Shown here piece after piece: positions 1 to 7,354 of a stretch of DNA of 14,448 nucleotides. A program made the translations under genes and the position numbers. How positions within the stretch are numbered: the first letter of the stretch is position 1; each line of letters opens with the position of its first letter. Source of the DNA: Hemicentrotus pulcherrimus (lineage: Eukaryota; Echinodermata; Echinoidea; Camarodonta; Strongylocentrotidae); NCBI GenBank assembly GCA_003118195.1, contig BEXV01000341.1, positions 40,082-54,529 of the forward strand. Reading direction: 5' to 3'. Under the pieces are notes generated by a model. The model was not told the origin of the DNA, did not search any database, and saw nothing but the letters and a program-made list of their open reading frames with translations.

Positions 1-14
1 GGGGGGGGGGGGGG
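1..14. repeat. G homopolymer at the window edge
   Basis: The window opens with fourteen consecutive G residues. It is either the end of a longer poly-G/poly-C tract or an artefact at a contig or gap edge. Other G runs occur inside (nine Gs at 2409-2417 and eleven at 7816-7826), so homopolymeric G is a recurring feature of this DNA. Confidence 0.8.
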
Positions 15-1621
15 AAACAAGAACAGAAAAAGCAAAAAACAACAAACATTCTAATTCCACATGACCGCTGGGCATGTATTAGTATCATTTTCTTAAAGTC
101 TTATAATGCGAAATCTGAAACCAGCCAAGAAATGAAAAGCAGACGTCATTCAGAATAAACAATACACTAGCACGTCAATAATGGTCTGCTAGATGTATGT
201 TCCCACTAGGTATGTGAGTGAACTTTATTCTGACCCAGCTACATGTAAGTACGGGTACGCTCTCAAGTGTGTATCATTTCTGATTAAAAAGAGAAAAACA
301 AGTACAGGTTTATACAAAAATGACAAAAAGTTGCATTTGATCCAAGATTTGTATGGATTTTATGCACGCAACTATACTATTTCACCCAGAAACTACCTGT
401 ACAGTATATGTATGTTTAATCCATAGCCTACCGGAACAGTGCGGTCCCTGTAGTAAGCCTATGGCAATGAATGGATTCAGCAGTCAACGGGTTAAGACTG
501 CAGACTTATGATCAGACACATTGTCAGTCTGATAACGGTAAAAATACAGCACAAAACTTATCATTACAAAATCAAAATCATGGCAAAATTCTGTAAACGT
601 ACATAAATGCATAGCAGCATGAAAGAACTATTTTCACAAAAGATTTAAGATACAATACTCGAATTGTATTAACTGTTACAGTGACAGGTTGCAAACTGAA
701 TCCATGATGTCAGCGTGAGACTGCAAGAAGGTGAAAAATTTAACGTCTTTTCACATCAGAAATGCTGTGTGAATTAAATTTTGTTCACCTTAACAGATCA
801 CAATCTATCAATAATGCACTGCCTTGGGCAAATAAGTTTTGAAGCAATAAATTGAATCAAGATTTAGATGCGAGGGTGAAGGATAAGCAAAATGGAAAGT
901 TTATATGTGGGTGAAATTCTTAAAGCTAGAAATTTTAATTCAGGTTTGAGGAATGTTATTTCTGATCAGGAGTAGATAGATTACGGATTTCTTATTAATC
1001 AGAACTGGAAAATCCCAAGGGTTCACTGAATGTTTAAATCTAACTAACTTGGTAAAATAATTTATAATCATTTAAACATTCAAATACCATAAATCCAGAA
1101 TTTTTTAGGAATAACATTTTTGCAATTTGCGGCCAGGAAACCAGGGATTAAAGGTATTGAAATTTTGTTTTCTTTACAATTTTTTTTTTTTTTAATATTT
1201 CAATATTTCCCACTCACTTTTTTGGAATTTTTACCCCAAATCATTATGGAATTTAAAATGTATACAAGCAGGTTACAGAAGGGGCTACAATTAATAATCT
1301 GAATAAACATTTTGATCAAAGTTTATCCATGGAGGAGAGTTAAGTGAAAACGCATTAAAGAATAAATTGATTGGTAAATCAAAATTCAATCTAAATTACA
1401 CTGAATATGGGCAGGGCTTGAAGATGAAAAATAACTACCTGTTTTGTGAACAAAATTACATAGTTCACACTCTACTTTAACATAAGAATCATCATTGTTA
1501 CATGAAATACAAACTATCAGGTAGAGACATAAAAATGAGAGGGTTGGATGTCATGTCTGTCATGCTGGAATTGCATAAATTCATGTTTCTAGTTTTAAAA
1601 TAATATTAACATTTGAGCCTG
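15..1621. other. Intronic DNA without recognisable features
   Basis: I read no gene here on either strand. The sequence is AT-rich with scattered stops in every frame, and the few open frames (for example 193-426 and 1120-1302, both plus) have no domain-like composition and no splice context. If the receptor exon at 1628-1778 is assigned correctly, this is the beginning of the intron that follows it on the minus strand. The next exon, which should encode the NYSFY...LW part of the L2 domain, was looked for and not found, so it probably lies beyond the left edge. Confidence 0.5.
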
Positions 1622-1627
1622 ACTTAC
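1622..1627 (-). other. Splice donor of the receptor exon
   Basis: Reverse-strand reading gives ATGGA|GTAAGTC, with the consensus intron start GTAAGT directly after the last exon base at 1628. The exon leaves two bases (GA) of a codon, so this intron is phase 2 and the split residue will be Asp or Glu. In the same frame the intron then reads TAA, as expected for non-coding DNA. Confidence 0.85.
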
Positions 1628-1778
1628 TCCATTTCAAGTCCACCATCACGACCCTCTATTTTCCGCAGATTCCTGAGGAAGTTCAGGCTCACCAGAGAGT
1701 TGGCCCTGCGGACAATCAAGGCATCACTAATCACCTCAATCATGCCCAAATTTCTCTCCAATTCGTTCAACACATTGC
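1628..1778 (-). CDS. InR: Insulin/IGF-1 receptor-like L2-domain exon (internal, partial gene)
   Basis: This internal exon belongs to an insulin receptor-family receptor tyrosine kinase, a plasma-membrane protein that binds insulin-like peptides with its L1, cysteine-rich and L2 domains. The 151 bp give 49 complete codons, with two bases of a split codon at each end (phase 1 in, phase 2 out). The translation contains LERNLGMIEVIS followed by RRANSLVSLNFLRNLR and an I-x-G turn. From memory, human INSR has LEANLGLIEEISGYLKIRR followed by ALVSLSFFRKLRLIRG at the same place in L2, and IGF1R is similar; the spacing matches without gaps. EGFR-family L2 domains lack the LVSL-F-L-LR pattern. The first split codon is completed by GC, compatible with the Gly that precedes Asn in human L2. 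No other exon of the gene is visible. Invertebrates often have a single such receptor, so InR is used as a family symbol; INSR, IGF1R and INSRR cannot be told apart from this piece. Confidence 0.9.
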
Positions 1779-1830
1779 CTGTGAAATGGAAAAAAAGAAG
1801 AAGAAACAAAAGAGAAATTATAATAACCAT
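1779..1830 (-). other. Splice acceptor and polypyrimidine tract of the receptor exon
   Basis: On the minus strand the bases before the exon are strongly pyrimidine-rich (runs of T and C from about 1830 down to 1785) and end in TTTCACAG|GCAATG. The AG is at 1779-1780 and the exon begins at 1778. This is a strong acceptor and fixes the exon start independently of the protein similarity. Confidence 0.85.
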
Positions 1831-1980
1831 CATCAATTTATATCTAATATGTAAAGCAAGAGGCGTGGAAATCAGTTGAAGGAAACTGTTTACTATTTAT
1901 CTGCATGTATACAAGTAATAAGCATTACAACACAAAAAAACAACTTTAAGTCTGTGGCTTTATATTAAATAGGCCATTAA

Positions 1981-2240
1981 AAAATATATATACAGGTTTA
2001 GCGTCCCCGCCCCCTTCCTTTTTGGAGGCTGCCTCCAATTTTTTTTTTCAAAAAAAAAACATGAGAAACACTAGTAAAATGGATCTATTTCTGATTTTAA
2101 AAAAAATGTTGGCGGCCATCTTGAAAAATAGCCCGACTGTCAGGGAAAATTACAGAGCTGCCATTTTGAAAGAAGAATAAAAAAAAAGGGCCTACTCCTT
2201 CCTATTTGTCAAAAAAACAAGACGCTAGACATTACCTTTT
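1981..2240. repeat. Repeat-like segment with stacked palindromes and GCCAT(T/C)TTG motifs
   Basis: TTGGAGG at 2022-2028 and CCTCCAA at 2032-2038 form a perfect 7-bp hairpin with a CTG loop. It is followed at once by ten T, one C and ten A (2039-2059), a second perfect foldback. Further on are GGCGGCCATCTTGAAA (2111-2126) and GCTGCCATTTTGAAA (2157-2171), two variants of one motif. Such CCAT(T/C)TTG stretches are, as far as I recall, common in dispersed repeats of echinoderm and other marine invertebrate genomes. No coding potential is seen. The family is not identified and the ends are approximate. Confidence 0.4.
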
Positions 2241-2650
2241 TTTAATTTGGCCTTACGGTTAGAAGCTGTAAACAACAGCCATTGGATTCCTGCGCATACT
2301 ACATACTAAGAACTACAATCAAAGAATGGGTGAAGCTACTATAATGCTCATTGATATCATTAGGCAATGGAGTTGCACAATGCAGAATTTTTAGACATAG
2401 CACGTGTTGGGGGGGGGACACAATGAAATGGTTCAATATATGTGCACATGGTATTAATACAGAGTTGGCTCCAGACTTCAGATCAATTCAAGATTTAAAT
2501 ATATTTTGAAAGTAAATTAAGAATGGAATGCGCATTAGGGATTGGTACCAAGTCATAATGGCACAAATAAAGCAAAGCGTTTTCACAGTAGTACCGTAAC
2601 CATAATAGTCTCACTATTACAGGTTTTGAGGTTTTCTTCATTGGCTTCAT
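2241..2650. other. Stretch without a recognisable gene
   Basis: This is AT-rich DNA with a nine-G run at 2409-2417 and an E-box CACGTG at 2401-2406. A 66-codon minus frame ending at 2495 shows no family features and is treated as chance. Nothing else could be supported. Confidence 0.4.
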
Positions 2651-2684
2651 CATGGACCTACTAAGAATTCGTTGTAGGTCCATG
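2651..2684. repeat. Perfect 11-bp inverted repeat (hairpin)
   Basis: CATGGACCTAC at 2651-2661 is the exact reverse complement of GTAGGTCCATG at 2674-2684, with a 12-base spacer. GGCTTCAT occurs immediately before the left arm (2643-2650) and overlapping the end of the right arm (2684-2691), so the palindrome is bracketed by a direct repeat. It could be the scar of a small foldback insertion; no function can be read from it. Confidence 0.6.
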
Positions 2685-2877
2685 GCTTCATGCAATAGAC
2701 AGAAAGTTCAGTGAACCTTCCTTTCAGAAAGCATGATTATAAATTTGAAATACAAAGTAGTACGAGAAGGCATGTAGAAGCAACACATTAAAAGGCTAAA
2801 ATCTTAATCCTTAAGAGATTCATACGCTGGTCACACTAATCACATTAGGGATAATTTCCATGGCTCGCATTAGCAGG

Positions 2878-3503
2878 CTAATGAGAACAGGACCCAAGAA
2901 GAACGGGGAAGGTTGGAAGAAGACTGGATGAGAAACCGGTGGTGACAAACAGATATATGAGCTTCTTGGCAATTAAGCGTAAATTTAACTCTACTTCTGG
3001 GACTTCCCTAGCTGTATATAGTGCTATTACGCTTGATTGATCACCCAACTTCACTCTCATCGCGATGGGATTACTTGAGAGACGTGACAAGAAATTCCTG
3101 ATAAGGGCAATTCTGTGCGATACGTCCCCGTACGTAAAATTATCCATTATTTCATCCTCCATATGAACATGACAAATGTAACTGATACCGGAAAGAACAT
3201 TAGTCCATTGAGAGATTTTTGTTCTCCTTTTACGGACAAAGCAACAAAAGACTTGGGTCGTACAGTAATACAGGACACATGGCACAAAATCATCCATAGG
3301 TGAACCATCATCTTTTCAAACAACTTTTTGAAGTTGATGAAATTCTTGCAAATAATAAACAAATAGTTTGTTGATTTTTCTGTGAAGGTTACAGATCTCT
3401 TTCCAACCAATATATTCACTTTCCACAAGCCAATTGGCACAAATTTTTCAATGTCATACAATGGAATAGCTGAATTTGTGCAGGGTAATTCATCCAGTGC
3501 CAT
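2878..3503 (-). pseudogene. Unidentified coding-like fragment with a frame break
   Basis: Two overlapping minus-strand frames look more protein-like than the surrounding DNA. Reading 5' to 3', the first runs from 3503 to about 3320 and includes PLYDIEKFVPIGLW and VGKRSVTFTEKSTNYLFI. The second is open from 3315 to a stop at 2878 and includes KRRTKISQWTNVLSG, RIALIRNFLSRLSSNPIAM and DQSSVIALYTARE. They abut where the minus strand has a short A run (around 3313-3316), which suggests that one frame of about 200 codons was broken by a small indel. A TGA at 3316-3318 blocks the second frame from extending upstream. I do not recognise the family: it could be a degraded transposon protein, a processed pseudogene, or real exons with unclear splice sites. 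It is not part of the receptor ectodomain, as it lacks the cysteine pattern expected there. Confidence 0.35.
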
Positions 3504-3808
3504 TTAATAGCAATAGTGACTCGGCCAGAATAGGAATCACATTCACACATGTGATAACCAGAAAAAGTATTTAGTTGGAGAGGGTACCGACGACTTTGAA
3601 CATGTAAGTCATGTCAGGTATTTCCTAAGCTCAGCGAAAATGACATGATGAAAGCACTCATTCGCCCTCATTCCATCGTGCCCCTATATATCCCCATCAT
3701 TCTAATGGTTGCAACCGGCTACTACTGTCCCATTGATTGATGCATTAAACAGTCAGGACACATTGGTTTCGGTTTACCTGCACCCCATCCCAAATAACTA
3801 GCATACCA
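3504..3808. other. Stretch without a recognisable gene
   Basis: No convincing reading frame, repeat or RNA gene was seen. A donor-like GTAAAC follows CAG on the minus strand near 3778, but the purine-rich frame upstream of it has no recognisable protein content. Confidence 0.35.
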
Positions 3809-3898
3809 ATTTCTCTCTCTTCGTTTCCCTCCATCCCTTTTCCCGTTGTCCCTTCTCCACTGCCAGGCACTTTCTCTCAGCTCTCTGACCCTTCAAAT
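3809..3898 (+). other. Pyrimidine-rich tract
   Basis: Most bases between 3809 and about 3860 are C or T on the plus strand, followed by CCACTGCCAG and further CT-rich sequence. On the plus strand this resembles a polypyrimidine-AG acceptor, but no coding frame follows: the downstream frames stop quickly. On the strand of the receptor gene it is a purine tract. Tracts of this kind can adopt triplex structures; that is only a possibility here. Confidence 0.35.
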
Positions 3899-3967
3899 TG
3901 GCACTATTATTGCTGCGCTCTGTTGAATAAACAGCATCCCCAGGTTAGACATGAGACAAACAAAGTG

Positions 3968-3980
3968 TGACCTTTGACCT
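3968..3980 (-). promoter_or_regulatory. Perfect DR1 nuclear-receptor half-site pair
   Basis: The minus strand reads AGGTCAAAGGTCA, two exact AGGTCA half-sites in direct repeat with a one-base spacer. In animals this DR1 arrangement is the consensus for HNF4, RXR homodimers and PPAR:RXR-type heterodimers. It lies about 2.2 kb upstream of the receptor exon in gene orientation, presumably in an intron. Function is inferred from the motif alone. Confidence 0.35.
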
Positions 3981-5218
3981 GAGTAACATTAACTTAGATG
4001 CTGATGACTCTTGATAGCTCAAGACGGAAAAGCTTGCAGACAAAACAATCTTGAAAACGTGTGATCCTAAAGGCATGAACAAATACTTCATGAGCAGTAA
4101 TATTTCATATCAAGTTTTACAAGAGAAAAATGTTTCAATAGAGATAAGCATGATAGAACTCTCTCTTCTAAAAATCCAGTTATCGACTTCAAGAAATTAT
4201 TATTATTATCAATATGTCAAATCTCTTTATAATGAGGTTTCACTGTAAGTGTAAATAGCCAGTTATGCTACCAAAGCTAGGAAGAATATGAAGGTAAGAT
4301 TTGTCTCAGGAAACCATGAAATTTGAGCAAAACAGTAATACCTCTTATATAGAACAAAAGGAATTTTCATCTTTTCATTTCTCAAGGGAGAAATTAAAAT
4401 GAAAACAAAAAATGGGGGTGAAAAACAAAAAGCCTTGAGATCACAGTTCACATAATCCTATTTTCATATCAAGTTCTGCATTCCAAATTGGTTTGAACCC
4501 AATAAACACAGACTGAGAAGGTTGAAAAATTGTGAGAGAATACACTGAATGAGAAACAACATAAATAGACTTTAAAATGAAAAAAGCTGGAGAAAGAATA
4601 GACAAAGTAAAAACAGCACAAATGAACAAAACACATAGTTAAACCCTTAAACTGCACATACCTGGAATTCTTATCTCTTGAATAGAAAGAAAACATTTAG
4701 AAGAAATAAACAATTAGGGAAGTTTCAACAACATAATTGAAATAAGATGGAGAGAAGTTTCAGGAAACAATAGATAAAAGTGAAGAGGGAACAAACCACT
4801 ACAAGAATAGAATTAGTAGAATAATGGGTAGAATCCTAAGAGTGCGCATACTTCTGATTCTTTGTCAAATAAAAGAAAACATGAAAGTGAAATAAACAAC
4901 TAGAAAACGGCTTACATATTTTGAAAAACATAAAGGAGGGGAATATTGGAAAGAAAGTGAAAGAGAAAACCACAAATGCTGATATTGAGGGTCACTCAGT
5001 AAGAAACACATCATATTACAGAAAGATAGCTGAATGTTGAGACTTTTCAAATACCCAGAGGGTGTGAAAACAAACATCTTGTTTTCTCTAACTTTCATGT
5101 GAAGGCTTTAGAAATTAGCCATGGCTAATGATACCATGGCAGCAAGACAAACATACTCTTAATGGGATAATTGGGCTAGACATAAGACCCATTCACACAA
5201 CAGTCCGTAAACTTCAGA
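3981..5218. other. A-rich stretch without a recognisable gene
   Basis: The plus strand is rich in A and G from about 4260 to 5100, which produces several hydrophobic, phenylalanine-rich minus-strand frames (for example 4263-4451 and 4469-4696); I treat these as composition artefacts. Two segments around 4650-4760 and 4840-4940 share a loosely similar order of words (TGC[A/G]CATAC, AAAGAAAACAT, AAATAAACAA) and may be an old, strongly diverged duplication. No RNA gene or clear repeat boundary was found. Confidence 0.4.
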
Positions 5219-5400
5219 ATGCAGTTTTAAACTTCAAGTCTAGATTGCAGTTTTAAACTTCAAGTCTAGATTGCAGTTTTAAACTTCAAGCTAAGATTGC
5301 AGTTTTAAACTTAAAGCTAAGATTGCAGTTTTAAACTTAAAGCTAAGATAGCAGTTTCAAACTTCAAGCTAAGATTGCAGTTTTAAACTTCAAGTTTAGA
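5219..5400. repeat. 26-bp tandem repeat, seven units
   Basis: Seven head-to-tail units of exactly 26 bp run from 5219, each built on TTGCAGTTTTAAACTTCAAG plus a six-base end that varies (TCTAGA, CTAAGA or TTTAGA). A decayed eighth unit starts at 5401 (TTGTAGTTGTCAG). Units three to six share the CTAAGA ending and units four and five are identical, so the array grew by local duplication of neighbours. The unit carries no long open frame, and 26 is not a multiple of three. Confidence 0.95.
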
Positions 5401-5879
5401 TTGTAGTTGTCAGTTTATCTTTAAGTTACAGACCTTGCCGATACTTAGGGTTTATTCAAAGTTATATACCCTGAGCAATGTGGTCAAGTCAAAAACTACA
5501 AGCAACAGAGGGGAGGGGGGTGTCGTGGGGTCCTTTCTCAAAATTTGAATCGGTATCAAAATATTACTGATGTTTTTAGATTTTCAGGTTCCCACTCATA
5601 CAAAAGTAAGATTATGATCATGATTCAGAGATGAATTCTTAGATCTTTCTCATCACTCCTTGTGTGAATGACCCTATTGCTGCCTTTTTAGAAGTGAATG
5701 AACTTTGAAAGCAATGTCCTAACACATGATAGATTCCAAATCTAAATTTTCCATTTCCAAAATAGCATTTTTGTTCCCTAAACACTAATATCATTAACCA
5801 ATATCGTTAAGCATCCAAAGAGATTTACCAATGAGCTTATTGTTCAAAACTTCCAAAATATTTCTGAATACATTAACTC

Positions 5880-6110
5880 ATGCTAAATGCTCTTTTTTGT
5901 TGACCCCTCATTGGACATAAATGTGCTTTCTGAATTTATTTCTTTGTTAGTTTTATTGTATTCTTATTACCGGTATCTGTACTGTTACCCTTCTACATGT
6001 ATTTATGTATTTCAAATTTGATTTTTTTGTTTTTTGTTGTTGTTAATACTCTGTATGTATATATGTTTTTTTTTAAATATTGAATGGAATAAAATACCTA
6101 TACCTATGAT
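5880..6110 (+). mobile_element. Possible 3' end of a LINE-type retrotransposon
   Basis: T-rich sequence with short TG and TATG words leads to TTGAATGGAATAAAAT at 6080-6095, then a short repetitive tail of ACCTAT words. Many invertebrate non-LTR elements end with a T-rich 3' UTR, an AATAAA-like motif and a short simple-repeat tail, so this could be a 5'-truncated copy. No reverse transcriptase frame lies upstream, so this rests on composition only and an ordinary AT-rich stretch is equally possible. Confidence 0.25.
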
Positions 6111-6159
6111 ACGATGTCTAACTCAGACATTTGTATTAAGCACTATATACAAATTAAAT

Positions 6160-6175
6160 ATTATTATTATTATTA
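6160..6175. repeat. (ATT)5 microsatellite
   Basis: Five ATT trinucleotides in a row precede CAGTTCTCTGG. It is an ordinary short microsatellite. Confidence 0.85.
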
Positions 6176-6232
6176 CAGTTCTCTGGTAAACTCTACTAGT
6201 TATACATCATTGTAAAGAAAAGAAACAAAGCT

Positions 6233-6637
6233 TTAAAGAGAAGGTTGAGTTCTGGGACTCAGAGGTGAAAAATAATTTGTGAGCATTATCATTCTTATTA
6301 TGCAAGTGTGGAAGAATATCAGATAAGACATGTTCCCTGAAAAGCATGGCTCTTCAAATGCCTTTATATTCTAAATATGGCATGTAACATCGTAAAAAAT
6401 TGGTGGTAGGATTTTTACGCCACGTGTTCGAGTAGTCCCATATACATCTTTCTGTGTAAGTGTGTGTAACTTTACCAAGACTTGGCCAAATTTCTGATCA
6501 TATTGATGATTCCAGAACCTTGCATTTGTTGCAATACACACAAATTCTTATATGCTAAATGATCAACCCTTTCTGGTAGATTCCACACCGTTTCTTCTTT
6601 TAAAATACAATGCAATAGCATGACCGGAACTCAACTT
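6233..6637 (-). mobile_element. MITE-like terminal-inverted-repeat element, copy A
   Basis: The left end starts TTAAAGAG then AAGGTTGAGTTCTGG; the right end contains CCGGAACTCAACTT, its imperfect inverted repeat. The outer blocks 6233-6355 and 6484-6637 are reverse-complement matches, at roughly nine bases in ten for the first block, to 10355-10473 and 9710-9855 of copy B. The internal 130 bp (6356-6483) have no counterpart in copy B. There is no transposase frame, so it would be a non-autonomous element. The last eight or so bases of the right terminus are lost: CTTGTGTAGAAC stands where copy B has the TTAA-containing end. Confidence 0.75.
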
Positions 6638-6638
6638 G

Positions 6639-6817
6639 TGTAGAACAATAAACTGAAGTCTGATCAAATTATTGATCGTTTAGAGTTATATTTAGGTGAA
6701 TTTTAAAGAAAAGAAACCAAGCTTTTAGGGAATATGTAGAACAATAAACTGAAGTCGACCAAATTGTTGGTGGTTTAGGGCTATTTATACATAAGTGAAG
6801 TAAACCAATAGCTTTTA
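6639..6817. repeat. Diverged direct duplication of about 85 bp
   Basis: TGTAGAACAATAAACTGAAG (20 bases) is repeated exactly at 6639 and 6735. Both copies continue through AAATT(A/G)TTG and a TTTAG(A/G)G word to AAACCAA(T)AGCTTTTA-like ends at 6727 and 6817. The first is 89 bp, the second 83 bp, with a 7-bp spacer. The end of a third unit may lie at 6211-6233 (TAAAGAAAAGAAACAAAGC), directly left of copy A, which would mean that element sits between two units. Confidence 0.65.
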
Positions 6818-7144
6818 AGTCGTATGCTTAACCTGACCTTCCTACCCCTATCAGATTGTTTGTTTGCCCAAATATGTCAAATTTTGCCTCTAAATTTCCC
6901 TCTAATAACTTACAATCCTGCATTCCTAACATTCTCTTTGGTATCAGGCAAATATCAGTAACTTTTTTATGGAGCTATAATTTTTCATCCTACCCTTTAC
7001 CCTCAGCCAATTATCCTTGGTGTATGATGACATATTGTTCTGGTAAACAGGTCTGGAAGGCTTTGTAGTACGTTCACTTGCAAACCAGGTATTGATCAAC
7101 CCGCCCCTTTGCAGCTTTATCCAAGAATAACTAATAAACATACT
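6818..7144. other. Stretch without a recognisable gene
   Basis: A 70-codon plus frame (6856-7068) and a 65-codon minus frame (6944-7141) overlap each other here. Neither shows family features, so no gene is called. Confidence 0.4.
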
Positions 7145-7354
7145 CTATGAACATGACTGACAAAGAAAGCGGACAAAATATACAGTTCCTCAGGTAGACA
7201 AAGGAACATCCCTTCACTGATATTATGTAAAAATGTGTAGAACAAGTGTCACATGCATATTCACCTTTTTACATAAAAGCAGTGAAGGGACGTTCCTTTG
7301 TCTACTTGAGGAACTGTATATTTTGTCCACTTTCTTTGTCAGTCATGTTCATAG
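7145..7354. mobile_element. Long foldback (hairpin) element with 93-bp arms
   Basis: Bases 7145-7237 and 7262-7354 are reverse complements of equal length with six mismatches (87 of 93 paired) and no indels, around a 24-base loop. Three mismatches lie in the loop-proximal 18 bp; the other 75 bp contain only three. There is no open frame of note. No clear target-site duplication flanks it. It may be a foldback-type MITE or a recent palindromic duplication; if transcribed from either strand it would form a long RNA hairpin. Confidence 0.9.

Noticed and set aside
1613..1879. Plus-strand frame opposite the receptor exon
   Set aside because: It is the shadow of the minus-strand exon; the minus frame has the protein similarity and both splice sites.
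3778..3960. Possible minus-strand exon ending at a CAG|GTAAAC donor
   Set aside because: The open frame behind it is a purine-tract translation rich in Arg, Lys, Glu and Gly with no resemblance to the receptor or any known domain.
4655..4700. Micro-exon-like block on the minus strand (CAAG|...|GTATGT)
   Set aside because: Fifteen bases between acceptor- and donor-like words in A/T-rich DNA is easily chance, and it does not fit the sequence expected upstream of the L2 exon.
4263..5098. Several hydrophobic minus-strand frames that look like membrane segments
   Set aside because: The plus strand is A-rich here, so the minus strand reads as Phe, Leu, Ser and Tyr codons by composition alone; there is no consistent frame or family motif.
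6856..7141. Short overlapping open frames on both strands (plus 6856-7068, minus 6944-7141)
   Set aside because: No family features, no splice context, and lengths expected by chance.
7145..7354. Canonical microRNA precursor
   Set aside because: The stem of 93 bp is much longer than a usual animal pre-miRNA; without small-RNA data a foldback repeat is the simpler reading.
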